This document shows positions 50,346 to 57,958 of a DNA stretch of 62,418 bases, in pieces. Under the pieces are notes generated by a model. It was not told the origin of the DNA and did not search any database. It worked only from the letters and a program-made list of their open reading frames with translations. The DNA lies in the NCBI RefSeq assembly GCF_029577735.1, contig NZ_JARQTO010000007.1, positions 1-62,418 on the forward strand, given 5' to 3'. A program made the position numbers and the translations under genes. This DNA is from Exercitatus varius. Lineage in GTDB: Bacteria > Pseudomonadota > Gammaproteobacteria > Enterobacterales > Pasteurellaceae. Each line of letters starts with the position of its first letter. Within the stretch, counting starts at the first letter, position 1.

Positions 50346-50428
50346 AAAGTGCGGTCAAAAAATCGCACGTTTTTTATCGGCAGGAAGAATTCGCTTTTAA
50401 AAAACGTGCGATTTTTTGACCGCACTTT
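50346..50428. repeat. 31-base perfect inverted repeat after xylB
   Basis: 50346-50376 is exactly complementary to 50398-50428 (spacer 21 bases). The outer part is a USS in each arm, but identity continues another 18 bases through AATCGCACGTTTTTTA. On the plus strand the right arm ends in ACTTTTTT, so it can terminate xylB. It is much longer than any other USS pair here. Confidence 0.9.
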
Positions 50429-50484
50429 TTTCTCCGTTCGTCGTTCTGTATAATCCTTGGAAAATTTTTCGAGGATATCTTTTT

Positions 50485-51465
50485 ATGCAAAATCAACCGC
50501 ATTTTTACCGCGGGCGTTTTTCCGTCGCGCCGATGCTGGATTGGACGACGCGTCATTGCCGTTATTTTCACCGTCAGTTCAGTCGCCATGCGCTGCTTTA
50601 CACGGAAATGGTGACGACTCAGGCAATTGTGCACGCCAGTTACGATCATCTTGAGTTTGAGCCGGCGGAAAATCCCGTTGCCGTGCAACTGGGCGGCAGC
50701 GATCCCGCGCAGTTGGCGCATTGTGCCAAATTGGCGGAAGCGCGAGGGTATCGGGAAGTGAACTTGAATGTGGGTTGCCCTTCGGATCGCGTTCAAAACG
50801 GCATGTTCGGCGCCTGTTTAATGGCGAAAGCGGATTTGGTGGCGGAATCCGTGGCGAAAATGCAGGCGGCCGTTTCGATTCCGGTGACCGTCAAAACGCG
50901 TATCGGGATTGATGAGTCGGACAGTTATGAATTCTTGTGCGATTTTGTACAAAAAGTGACCGAAGCCGGTTGCCGAGAACTTATCGTTCATGCGCGTAAA
51001 GCTTGGCTTTCCGGTCTCAGCCCGAAAGAAAACCGCGAGATTCCTCCGTTGGATTATGAACGGGTTTATCGGCTTAAACGGGATTTTCCTCATGTTTTCA
51101 TCAGCATTAACGGCGGAATAAAAACCTTAGAAGAAATGACCGCCCATTTGCAGCGGGTGGACGGCGTTATGGTGGGGCGCGAAGCCTATCAGAATCCGTC
51201 GTTGCTCGGAACCGTCGATCAGGCGTTGTTTGATCCGTCGGCGCCGATTGTCAGCGCCCGTGAAGCGGTAGAAAACATGTTGCCTTATATCGAACGCCAG
51301 TTGAGCCGGGGCGTGTATCTGAATCACATTGTGCGTCACATGCTGGGCGCATTCCAAGGTTGCAAAGGCGCGCGCCAATGGCGTCGTTATCTCAGCGAAA
51401 ATGCCTACAAACCGGGCGCGGATGCGGAAGTGGTGCGAGCTGCGTTAAGCTTTGTGGACGCGTAA
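50485..51465 (+). CDS. dusA: tRNA-dihydrouridine(20/20a) synthase DusA
   Basis: A 326-residue FMN enzyme reducing uridines 20 and 20a in the tRNA D-loop. GRFSVAPMLDWTTRHCRYFH is the DusA-specific start, VNLNVGCPSDRVQNGMFGAC contains the catalytic Cys, and LIVHARKAWLSGLSPKENRE and GVMVGREAYQNP bind FMN/RNA. ATG 50485 follows GAGGA; the longer frame upstream runs into the xylB repeat. Its TAA stop is part of a USS (TAAAGTGCGG). Confidence 0.96.
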   Translation: MQNQPHFYRGRFSVAPMLDWTTRHCRYFHRQFSRHALLYTEMVTTQAIVHASYDHLEFEPAENPVAVQLGGSDPAQLAHCAKLAEARGYREVNLNVGCPSDRVQNGMFGACLMAKADLVAESVAKMQAAVSIPVTVKTRIGIDESDSYEFLCDFVQKVTEAGCRELIVHARKAWLSGLSPKENREIPPLDYERVYRLKRDFPHVFISINGGIKTLEEMTAHLQRVDGVMVGREAYQNPSLLGTVDQALFDPSAPIVSAREAVENMLPYIERQLSRGVYLNHIVRHMLGAFQGCKGARQWRRYLSENAYKPGADAEVVRAALSFVDA

Positions 51466-51523
51466 AGTGCGGTCGAAATTTAAAAGATTTTTTGAAAAAC
51501 GTTTAAAATTCTGACCGCACTTT
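51464..51523. terminator. USS inverted pair between dusA and amtB
   Basis: AAAGTGCGGTC at 51464-51474 pairs with 51513-51523 around a loop of 38 bases. It separates convergent genes. The loop is longer than usual, so termination may be weak. Confidence 0.6.
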
Positions 51524-51529
51524 TCAGCC

Positions 51530-52825
51530 TTATTCTACCCGTTCGCCGTGTAAGACCAAATCGAGGCCTTGCCGTTCTTCGTCATAACCGACGCGCAAAC
51601 CGACGGTTTTGTCGATTAACTTCAGCAAAATAGCGCTGCCGACGGCGCTGTAGGCGATGGTGATTAACACGCTTTCGATTTGAATCCATAAAGTGGTATC
51701 TGTGGCGGAAATATCGGTGGACACGAAAACACCCGTTAACACCGCGCCGACAATACCGCCGATGCCGTGAATGCCGAATGCGTCGAGCGAATCGTCGTAA
51801 CCCAGCCAATATTTAAGTTTAGTGGCTGTGAAAAAGCAGACGGCGCTGGTGATCGCCCCGATGACTAATGCACTTTGCGGCGACACGAAGCCTGCAGCCG
51901 GCGTAATGCCGACCAAACCGGCGATGGCGCCGGACGCCAGTCCCAGTGCCGAAGGTTTGTGTTTAAGGCAGACTTCGATGAAAATCCAGGTTAATGCCGC
52001 TGCGGCGGTGGCGATTTGCGTCGCAACAAGCGCCATGCCGGCACGTGCGTCCGCCGCCAGGGCGGAACCGGCATTAAAGCCGAACCAGCCTATCCACAAC
52101 ATTGCGGTGCCGATTAATGTCAATACTAGGTTATGCGGCATCATCGATTCGCGTCCGTAGCCGACCCGTTTGCCGATGACTACGGCGGCCACTAAACCCG
52201 CAATGCCGGCGTTAATGTGAATTACCGTACCGCCGGCGTAGTCCAATACGCCGTCTAATGCCAGCCAGCCGCCCGGCCCCCATACCCAATGTGCGGTCGG
52301 CACATAAATCAGTAATGACCATAAACCGACAAACCAGAGTAATGCGGAAAATTTCATTCGCTCGGCAAAGGCACCGGTAATGATGGCGCCGGCGATCACG
52401 GCAAACGCCATTTGAAACAGCATAAAGACGGATTCCGGAATGCTTGCTGCGCCGGGATAAACCGTGACAAGACCTTTTTCCGTCAATAAATCCAGGCCGT
52501 TTAAGAAGAAACGATCCGCGCCGCCGATGAGCCCGATGTTAGGCGTGAATGCCAAACTGTAGCCGAAACAAACCCAAATAATTGCAATTAAACAACATGT
52601 TGCGAAACTTTGCATCATTGTGGCAAGAACGTTTTTCTTGCGAACCATGCCGGCATAGAATAATGCCAATCCGGGAATCGTCATAAATAATACTAAAATC
52701 GTGGAAACCATGACCCAAGTGGTGTCGCCCGCACTGATGACGGAGATCGATTGCAGCCAGTCGGCGGTGCTTGCCGCGGCGGCGCCCGGCAGCATAAGCA
52801 TGGCCGTTAAGGAAAGTCTTTTCAT
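51530..52825 (-). CDS. amtB: Ammonium transporter AmtB
   Basis: A 431-residue Amt/Rh channel for ammonium. A signal peptide (MKRLSLTAMLMLPGAAAASTA) precedes eleven membrane helices, as in E. coli AmtB. The conduction-pathway twin histidines are present in PTAHWVWGPGGWLALDG and DAFGIHGIGGIVGAV, and DYAGGTVIHINAGIAGLV is the family signature. It lies 38 bases after glnK, so GlnK made from the same message can bind and close the channel when nitrogen is ample. Confidence 0.97.
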   Translation of the reverse strand: MKRLSLTAMLMLPGAAAASTADWLQSISVISAGDTTWVMVSTILVLFMTIPGLALFYAGMVRKKNVLATMMQSFATCCLIAIIWVCFGYSLAFTPNIGLIGGADRFFLNGLDLLTEKGLVTVYPGAASIPESVFMLFQMAFAVIAGAIITGAFAERMKFSALLWFVGLWSLLIYVPTAHWVWGPGGWLALDGVLDYAGGTVIHINAGIAGLVAAVVIGKRVGYGRESMMPHNLVLTLIGTAMLWIGWFGFNAGSALAADARAGMALVATQIATAAAALTWIFIEVCLKHKPSALGLASGAIAGLVGITPAAGFVSPQSALVIGAITSAVCFFTATKLKYWLGYDDSLDAFGIHGIGGIVGAVLTGVFVSTDISATDTTLWIQIESVLITIAYSAVGSAILLKLIDKTVGLRVGYDEERQGLDLVLHGERVE

Positions 52826-52863
52826 CTTATTACCTCAAAAATTCCGAAAAAAACAATGAAAAA

Positions 52864-53202
52864 TCAGACCGCACTTTCATCGGTTTCGCCTGTTCGAATC
52901 CGAATAACGCGTTCCAACGGTTTAATGAAGATTTTGCCGTCGCCGATTTTTCCCGATCGTGCGACGGAAGAAATCGCGTCGACAGCGCAGTCGACCATGT
53001 CATCGGTTAATGCGATATCGAGTTGAATTTTGGGCAGAAAATCAATGACATATTCTGCGCCGCGATAAAGTTCGGTATGACCTTTCTGGCGTCCGAAACC
53101 TTTTACTTCGGTTACGGTCATGCCATGAATACCGACGTTATAGAGCGCGTCGCGTACGTCGTCTAAACGGAAAGGCTGAATAATAGCGGTAAGTTGTTTC
53201 AT
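52864..53202 (-). CDS. glnK: Nitrogen regulatory protein PII (GlnK)
   Basis: A 112-residue PII trimer subunit. The T-loop GFGRQKGHTELYRGAEYVIDF has the Tyr that is uridylylated in enterobacteria, the B-loop SSVARSGKIGDGKIF binds ATP/2-oxoglutarate, and VIRIRTGE closes the fold. It is named GlnK, rather than GlnB, because of linkage to amtB. The C terminus ESAV and stop are encoded by a USS, replacing the usual D-A-A-L/I end. Whether a GlnD is present cannot be seen here. Confidence 0.95.
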   Translation of the reverse strand: MKQLTAIIQPFRLDDVRDALYNVGIHGMTVTEVKGFGRQKGHTELYRGAEYVIDFLPKIQLDIALTDDMVDCAVDAISSVARSGKIGDGKIFIKPLERVIRIRTGETDESAV

Positions 53203-53336
53203 ATTTACACCTGTTGCTTTTGATGATTAATGGTTGAAAAAAAGCAAAACGAATCCTGTACCCTTGACGAAATCAACGGCAAAATTGTGCTTTTTTTACT
53301 TTTGCAGGGGAAATAGAAAGTCAGAAAAGACGAAGA

Positions 53337-53412
53337 ATTTCCTCGGCATATACCGCCACCGAGGAAATGCTCGGACGGCTAGTATTCTTGGCGATGTGCA
53401 GCGAAATGCTGC
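53337..53412. other. Two stable hairpins between asnA and glnK
   Basis: ATTTCCTCGG (53337-53346) pairs perfectly with 53359-53368 around a 12-base loop, and GCAGC (53398-53402) with GCTGC (53408-53412) around five bases. Neither is followed by a clean T run on either strand. They could be an asnA 3' structure, the leader of glnK, or a small RNA. Confidence 0.4.
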
Positions 53413-53447
53413 GTCAAATTATCATTATTCATAATTAATTGATTTTA

Positions 53448-54440
53448 TTAGAGAATGTTTTCAAACTGTTCCATTACGGCTTTTGGCCACACGCTGGATT
53501 GCACTTCACCGATATGGTGTTTTTGTAACAATAACATGGCTAAACGGGATTGGCCGATTCCGCCGCCGATGGAAAGCGGCATGCGACCGTTGATTAAATC
53601 CCGATGCCATTCAAGGTTTAATCGATCTTCGTCATGGGTTAACGCCAGTTGTCGGCGTAACGCGGTTTCATCTACGCGGATGCCCATGGAAGAAAGCTCG
53701 AATGCGCGGTTTAAAATCGGGTTCCAGACTAAAATATCGCCGTTTAAGCCTTTATATTCGCCTTCGGACGGCGTTGTCCAGTCGTCGTAATCCGGTGCCC
53801 GCATATCATGCGGTTTGCCGTCCGGTAAATCGCCGCCGATACCGATTAAGAATACCGCACCGTATTTTTTGCAGATTTCGTTTTCTCGTTCTTTATCCGT
53901 CATATGCGGATATTCTCGTGCCAAATCTTCACTGTGAATAAAGGTGATTTCTTTGGGTAAGAACGCTTTTAACCCGAATTTTTTTTCTACCGCTTCCTGA
54001 GTTTCCACAATGGCTGCGTAGATTGAACGTACGGTTTCTTTTAAATAATCCAGATTGCGCTGTCCTGCCGGAATCACTTTTTCCCAGTCCCATTGATCCA
54101 CGTAAACGGAATGGGTTTGGTCCAGGCTGTCTTCATCCGGGCGCAACGCTTTCATGTGAACGAACAGACCTTCGCCTTCCGCGAAGCCGAAACGCGCTAA
54201 GGTATGGCGTTTCCATTTGGCTAATGAATGAACCACTTCGAAGACGGCGTCTTCAATCATTTTGACATTAACTTGTACGGGTTTTTCTTTACCTGATAAA
54301 TTGTCTTGAATCCCGTTACCGACTTGGCTTAAGATTGGACCCTGAACTTCGACTAATCCTAAATGTTCGGCCAATTTTGTTGTAAATGTGTTTTTGGCAA
54401 AACTGATTTCTTGTTGTTGTAAGATAAACGATTTTTTCAT
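53448..54440 (-). CDS. asnA: Aspartate-ammonia ligase AsnA
   Basis: A 330-residue ammonia-dependent asparagine synthetase related to class II aminoacyl-tRNA synthetases. MKKSFILQQQEISFAKNTF, QVGNGIQDNLSGKEKPV, VHMKALRPDE, LDQTHSVYVDQWDWEKVI and the ATP-binding GGGIGQSRLAMLLL all match AsnA. It converts aspartate, ammonia and ATP to asparagine. Divergent from asnC, its AsnC-type regulator, and upstream of glnK-amtB, forming an ammonia-assimilation cluster. Confidence 0.97.
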   Translation of the reverse strand: MKKSFILQQQEISFAKNTFTTKLAEHLGLVEVQGPILSQVGNGIQDNLSGKEKPVQVNVKMIEDAVFEVVHSLAKWKRHTLARFGFAEGEGLFVHMKALRPDEDSLDQTHSVYVDQWDWEKVIPAGQRNLDYLKETVRSIYAAIVETQEAVEKKFGLKAFLPKEITFIHSEDLAREYPHMTDKERENEICKKYGAVFLIGIGGDLPDGKPHDMRAPDYDDWTTPSEGEYKGLNGDILVWNPILNRAFELSSMGIRVDETALRRQLALTHDEDRLNLEWHRDLINGRMPLSIGGGIGQSRLAMLLLQKHHIGEVQSSVWPKAVMEQFENIL

Positions 54441-54626
54441 GAAAATACCTTTGAATAAATAAAATGCTGCGTACTGTTAACGCTTGTTACATATTATTTA
54501 ACAGGTAGAGAATTAAATTCAACACTTTTTACTAAAAAATGTTATAATGATGAATATATTTAAATAATCGATTTAAAAATTAAATAAAATCTAAAATTTA
54601 GCCTAATAAGGTGACGAGGTGATGTT
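54441..54626. promoter_or_regulatory. asnA-asnC divergent control region
   Basis: The 186 AT-rich bases include TATAAT at 54543-54548 as a likely -10 of asnC and an imperfect GTTAAC...GTTAC repeat near 54478-54492 upstream of asnA. AsnC, a feast/famine regulator, is expected to bind here. No exact operator could be defined. Confidence 0.5.
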
Positions 54627-55079
54627 ATGCAGACAATCGATGCGCTAGATCAACAAATTTTACGTGTATTAACCAAAGATGCCCGAACGCCTTACGCGGA
54701 AATGGCGAAAAACTTTGGTGTCAGCCCGGGCACGATTCATGTTCGGGTGGAAAAGATGCGTCAATCCGGTATTATTGAAGGCACTAAAGTGCGGATTGAC
54801 GAACGTAAATTAGGTTATGACGTATGCTGTTTTATCGGGATCATCCTGAAATCGGCGAAAGATTATGACAAAGTCATTAAACAGCTGGAAGCCTTTGATG
54901 AAGTGGTGGAAGCTTATTACACCACGGGCAATTATTCCATTTTCATCAAAGTGATGACCCACACCATCGCAGAATTGCATAGCGTACTGGCGACTAAAAT
55001 TCAGTTGATTGATGAAATTCAATCTACCGAAACATTGATTTCCATGCAGAATCCTATTTTGCGCGATATTCGTCCTTAA
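54627..55079 (+). CDS. asnC: AsnC transcriptional regulator (Lrp/AsnC family)
   Basis: A 150-residue feast/famine regulator. The N-terminal helix-turn-helix DARTPYAEMAKNFGVSPGTIHVRVEKM (about residues 18-45) and a RAM ligand domain (YDVCCFIGIILKSAKDYDKV, VVEAYYTTGNYSIFIKVM) are complete. In E. coli AsnC responds to asparagine and controls asnA and itself. It is divergent from asnA and ended by a strong terminator. Confidence 0.97.
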   Translation: MQTIDALDQQILRVLTKDARTPYAEMAKNFGVSPGTIHVRVEKMRQSGIIEGTKVRIDERKLGYDVCCFIGIILKSAKDYDKVIKQLEAFDEVVEAYYTTGNYSIFIKVMTHTIAELHSVLATKIQLIDEIQSTETLISMQNPILRDIRP

Positions 55080-55086
55080 TTCCGAT

Positions 55087-55120
55087 AAAGCCTTTCTTTC
55101 ATATGAGAAAGGCTTTTTTT
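55087..55120 (+). terminator. Intrinsic terminator of asnC
   Basis: AAAGCCTTTCT at 55087-55097 pairs perfectly with 55106-55116, followed by a run of seven T ending at 55120. The 8-base loop is TTCATATG. Confidence 0.92.
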
Positions 55121-55154
55121 AATTTATCGGTTAACGCACGTGGCAAATTTGTTG

Positions 55155-56690
55155 TTATCCGCGTCCGTCGTGCAATTTCATCAGCAGTCGATCCATTGCA
55201 CGGTAGCCCAATGCTTCCGCTAAATGGGTGTGATTGATCCGTTCTTCGCCGGCTAAATCCGCAATGCTGCGCGAAACTTTTAAAATTCGGTGATATGCTC
55301 GCACCGACAGCCCAAGTTTATTCAGCGCCTGTTCTAAAAAAACTGCGTCCGCCTCGGTTAATTGACAAAATTGATCGATTTCTTTACTGCCCAAGTGAGC
55401 GTTTACTTTGCCTTGCCGATTCAATTGAATTTCCCGAACCTTTAGAATTTTTGACCGCACTTCAGCGCTGGTTTCACCGCGTTCGTCTTTACTTTGCAAC
55501 GCGCCCTGTGGCAGCAGCGGCACTTCGATGGATAAGTCGAAACGATCGAGAAACGGCCCCGAAAGCTTATTCAGATAACGGATAATTTGCTGCGGCGTCG
55601 TGCGATTGTGTGTGCCCTGATAATTGCCGGTAGGGCTGGGATTCATCGCGGCAATTAATTGAAATCTGGCGGGAAATTGAATTTTACTCATAGCACGGGA
55701 AATAATGATTTCACCGCTTTCCAGCGGTTGACGCAGCGCGTCCAGCACCCGGCGCTCGAATTCGGGCAGCTCATCCAGAAATAATACGCCGTTGTGGGCC
55801 AGAGAAATTTCCCCCGGTCGGGGAATGGTGCCGCCGCCCACTAATGCCGGCAGGGAAGCGCTGTGGTGCGGAGCGCGAAACGGGCGTTGTTTCCAGTTGG
55901 AAAAATTCAATTCGTTTTGAACTAAACTGGTAACGGCGGCGGTTTCAATGGCTTCCTGATCGGACATTTCCGGTAATAATCCCGTTAAACGGCTTGCCAA
56001 CATGGTTTTGCCGGTGCCGGGCGGGCCGAGAAACAATAAATTATGTTGTCCTGCCGCGGCGATAGTTAAGGCGCGTTTGGCGTGCTGTTGACCGATAATA
56101 TCCGTTAAATCCGCTTGATTTCCTTTAAAAAAATTGACCGCACTTTGCTGTGTCAATTGATCGGCTGAGGGTAATGTCATCTGGTTGTTCAAAAATTGTA
56201 CGACATCCAGTAATGAATTGGCGTAATAGGTTTCCTGATGAGAAATCAATGAAGCTTCGTTAGCGTTTTGCGCGGCGATAATCATTTTTCGTTTGGCTTT
56301 TTGTGCCGCCAGAATGGCCGGAATAATGCCTTGTACGCCGCGCAGATTGCCGGTTAATGCCAGCTCTCCGAGAAATTCGAATTGGCGCAGGCGTTTGGCT
56401 TCAATTTGTCCTGATGCCGCCAGAATACCGAGGGCGATGGGTAAATCAAAGCGTCCGCCTTCTTTGGGTAAATCCGCCGGCGCAAGATTTACCGTAATCC
56501 GTTTAGCGGGGTATTTAAATTGGGCGTTCAGCAGAGCGCTGCGGACACGATCTTGCGCTTCTTTAACGGTTTTTTCCGGTAATCCGACCAGTACAAATGC
56601 AGGTTTGCCGTTGCTGATATGCACTTCAATAGTCACAAGCGGCGCCTGAACCCCGACGGACGCCCGGCTGTAAACAATAGCGAGGGACAT
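55155..56690 (-). CDS. comM: Competence-related helicase ComM (YifB, Mg-chelatase-like)
   Basis: A 511-residue AAA+ protein. An N-terminal Lon-protease-like domain (LAIVYSRASVGVQAPLVTIEVH) is followed by Walker A LFLGPPGTGKTMLASRL, Walker B GVLFLDELPEF, a sensor region and the C-terminal Mg-chelatase-like SVRAYHRILKVSRSIADLAG. ComM promotes branch migration that integrates incoming DNA during natural transformation in Haemophilus and Vibrio. This agrees with the USS density of the window, and two USS lie inside the gene. It lies 110 bases after engB on the same strand. Confidence 0.95.
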   Translation of the reverse strand: MSLAIVYSRASVGVQAPLVTIEVHISNGKPAFVLVGLPEKTVKEAQDRVRSALLNAQFKYPAKRITVNLAPADLPKEGGRFDLPIALGILAASGQIEAKRLRQFEFLGELALTGNLRGVQGIIPAILAAQKAKRKMIIAAQNANEASLISHQETYYANSLLDVVQFLNNQMTLPSADQLTQQSAVNFFKGNQADLTDIIGQQHAKRALTIAAAGQHNLLFLGPPGTGKTMLASRLTGLLPEMSDQEAIETAAVTSLVQNELNFSNWKQRPFRAPHHSASLPALVGGGTIPRPGEISLAHNGVLFLDELPEFERRVLDALRQPLESGEIIISRAMSKIQFPARFQLIAAMNPSPTGNYQGTHNRTTPQQIIRYLNKLSGPFLDRFDLSIEVPLLPQGALQSKDERGETSAEVRSKILKVREIQLNRQGKVNAHLGSKEIDQFCQLTEADAVFLEQALNKLGLSVRAYHRILKVSRSIADLAGEERINHTHLAEALGYRAMDRLLMKLHDGRG

Positions 56691-56800
56691 AAAAATTCTC
56701 CAAAACGACGATTTCGGAGAACTATAAGAAAAGTGCGGTCAAATTTGAAAAGGTTTTACTGCAATTTGGAATGACGTTCACAAAATTGTACGGTCGCTTG

Positions 56801-57421
56801 TTATTCCGCCGTAAAATTTGGGGCAAACCATTCGTCCAGTTTGGCCGATAAGCGATCGATGCCCAGTTTATTTTGTGCCGAAAACGCTTCAACCTGAATA
56901 TCGCCCTGAAACGGCAGAATCGCTTCACGTACCATTTTAACGGTTTTGCTGCGCTCGCTTTGACTGAGTTTATCCGCTTTGGTCAACAGTAATAAAACCG
57001 CTAAATCAGAGGAAACCGCCCATTCTATCATTTGTTGATCGAGATCTTTTAACGGGTGTCGGATGTCCATCAGAATCACCACACCGCCAAGGCATTCGCG
57101 TTTTTGCAAATATTCGGCCAGTGATTTTTGCCATTGCAGTTTCATTTGTTCGGGCACGGCGGCATAACCGTAACCCGGCAAATCCACCAGTTTGCAGTTT
57201 GGCGCCGTTTCAAACAAATTGATTAGCTGTGTGCGGCCCGGTGTTTTAGATGTTCGCGCCAGATTTTTTTGATTGGTTAGCGCATTCAGTGCCGTGGATT
57301 TTCCGGCATTGGAGCGCCCGGCGAATGCAATTTCAATACCTTTATCTTCCGGCAGCTGTTTGATATTTGCGGCGCTGGTCAGAAAACGGGTTTTGTGATA
57401 ATTCAGTTTAATTTCAGACAT
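56801..57421 (-). CDS. engB: Ribosome biogenesis GTPase EngB (YsxC/YihA)
   Basis: A 206-residue GTPase needed for 50S assembly. G1 GRSNAGKSTALN, G2 TPGRTQ, G3 DLPGYGYA and G4 LTKADK are all present, as is EVEAFSAQNKLG-like G5 (VEAFSAQNKLGID). The N terminus YHKTRFLTSAANIKQLPED is characteristic of EngB. It begins 54 bases after the PACE gene and may be cotranscribed with it. Confidence 0.97.
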   Translation of the reverse strand: MSEIKLNYHKTRFLTSAANIKQLPEDKGIEIAFAGRSNAGKSTALNALTNQKNLARTSKTPGRTQLINLFETAPNCKLVDLPGYGYAAVPEQMKLQWQKSLAEYLQKRECLGGVVILMDIRHPLKDLDQQMIEWAVSSDLAVLLLLTKADKLSQSERSKTVKMVREAILPFQGDIQVEAFSAQNKLGIDRLSAKLDEWFAPNFTAE

Positions 57422-57475
57422 AATCTTTCCTTTTAGTTGCGCTAAGGATACCCGATAAATGACAAAATGCCAAAA

Positions 57476-57889
57476 CTAGCTTTGACGTAAAATTACGGCC
57501 CGTAGGTGATCGTAAATCAAATTAAAGAAAAAAGTGTATACCACAATCAATAACGTAAGACTGATATCCATAATAAATGCATCTAACCAATTGATTTTTA
57601 AGATGAAAGCAACCAGTGGTAAAGTGAAAGCTAATAAACCGCCTTCAAACGCCAGCGTATGAAACATGCGTAATAATGTGCGACGTTTTTCGCGTGCGCC
57701 GGGGAAATATTTATCGAAAATCCAGTTGAACAACATATTCCAGAATACGGCGATAACGGAAATCAGTACAATCACGATACCCGTTTCGGTCGTGGGATGA
57801 GAGGTCGTAAGCTTGACGGCAAAGATGGAAATAATAATTGCTAGAAATTCAAATAAAATCGCATGAAAAAGGCGTTCAAGCGCGGTCAT
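57476..57889 (-). CDS. PACE-family multidrug efflux protein (two BTP domains)
   Basis: A 137-residue inner-membrane protein with four hydrophobic helices forming two bacterial transmembrane pair domains. The first has ERLFHAILFEFLAIIISIF and VIAVFWNMLFNWIFDKYF, the second RMFHTLAFEGGLLAFTLPLV and LLIVVYTFFFNLIYDHLRA; the paired RxxHxxxFE and N-x-x-[FY]D motifs and the membrane Glu typical of AceI-like proteins are present. Relatives export biguanides such as chlorhexidine and also short diamines. Its natural substrate is unknown. It lies downstream of the PTS terminator, 54 bases before engB. Confidence 0.9.
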   Translation of the reverse strand: MTALERLFHAILFEFLAIIISIFAVKLTTSHPTTETGIVIVLISVIAVFWNMLFNWIFDKYFPGAREKRRTLLRMFHTLAFEGGLLAFTLPLVAFILKINWLDAFIMDISLTLLIVVYTFFFNLIYDHLRAVILRQS

Positions 57890-57904
57890 TTTAGATAAAG
57901 AAAA

Positions 57905-57940
57905 TTAAAAACTCCGGTAGTCTTATTCTACTGGAGTTTG
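57905..57940 (-). terminator. Intrinsic terminator of the PTS operon
   Basis: AAACTCCGGTAG at 57910-57921 pairs with CTACTGGAGTTT at 57929-57940 (one wobble) around a 7-base loop. On the minus strand it continues as TTTTAATTTTC. Confidence 0.82.
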
Positions 57941-57958
57941 TTTGTGAAATATATCGAT

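Noticed and set aside
53203..53336. Sigma-54 promoter before glnK
   Set aside because: No TGGCAC-N5-TTGC element could be found on the minus strand.
56696..56722. TTCTCC...GGAGAA repeat before comM as a competence CRP-S site
   Set aside because: It lacks the TGCGA-N6-TCGCA core expected for CRP-S sites; it may just include the ribosome binding site by chance.
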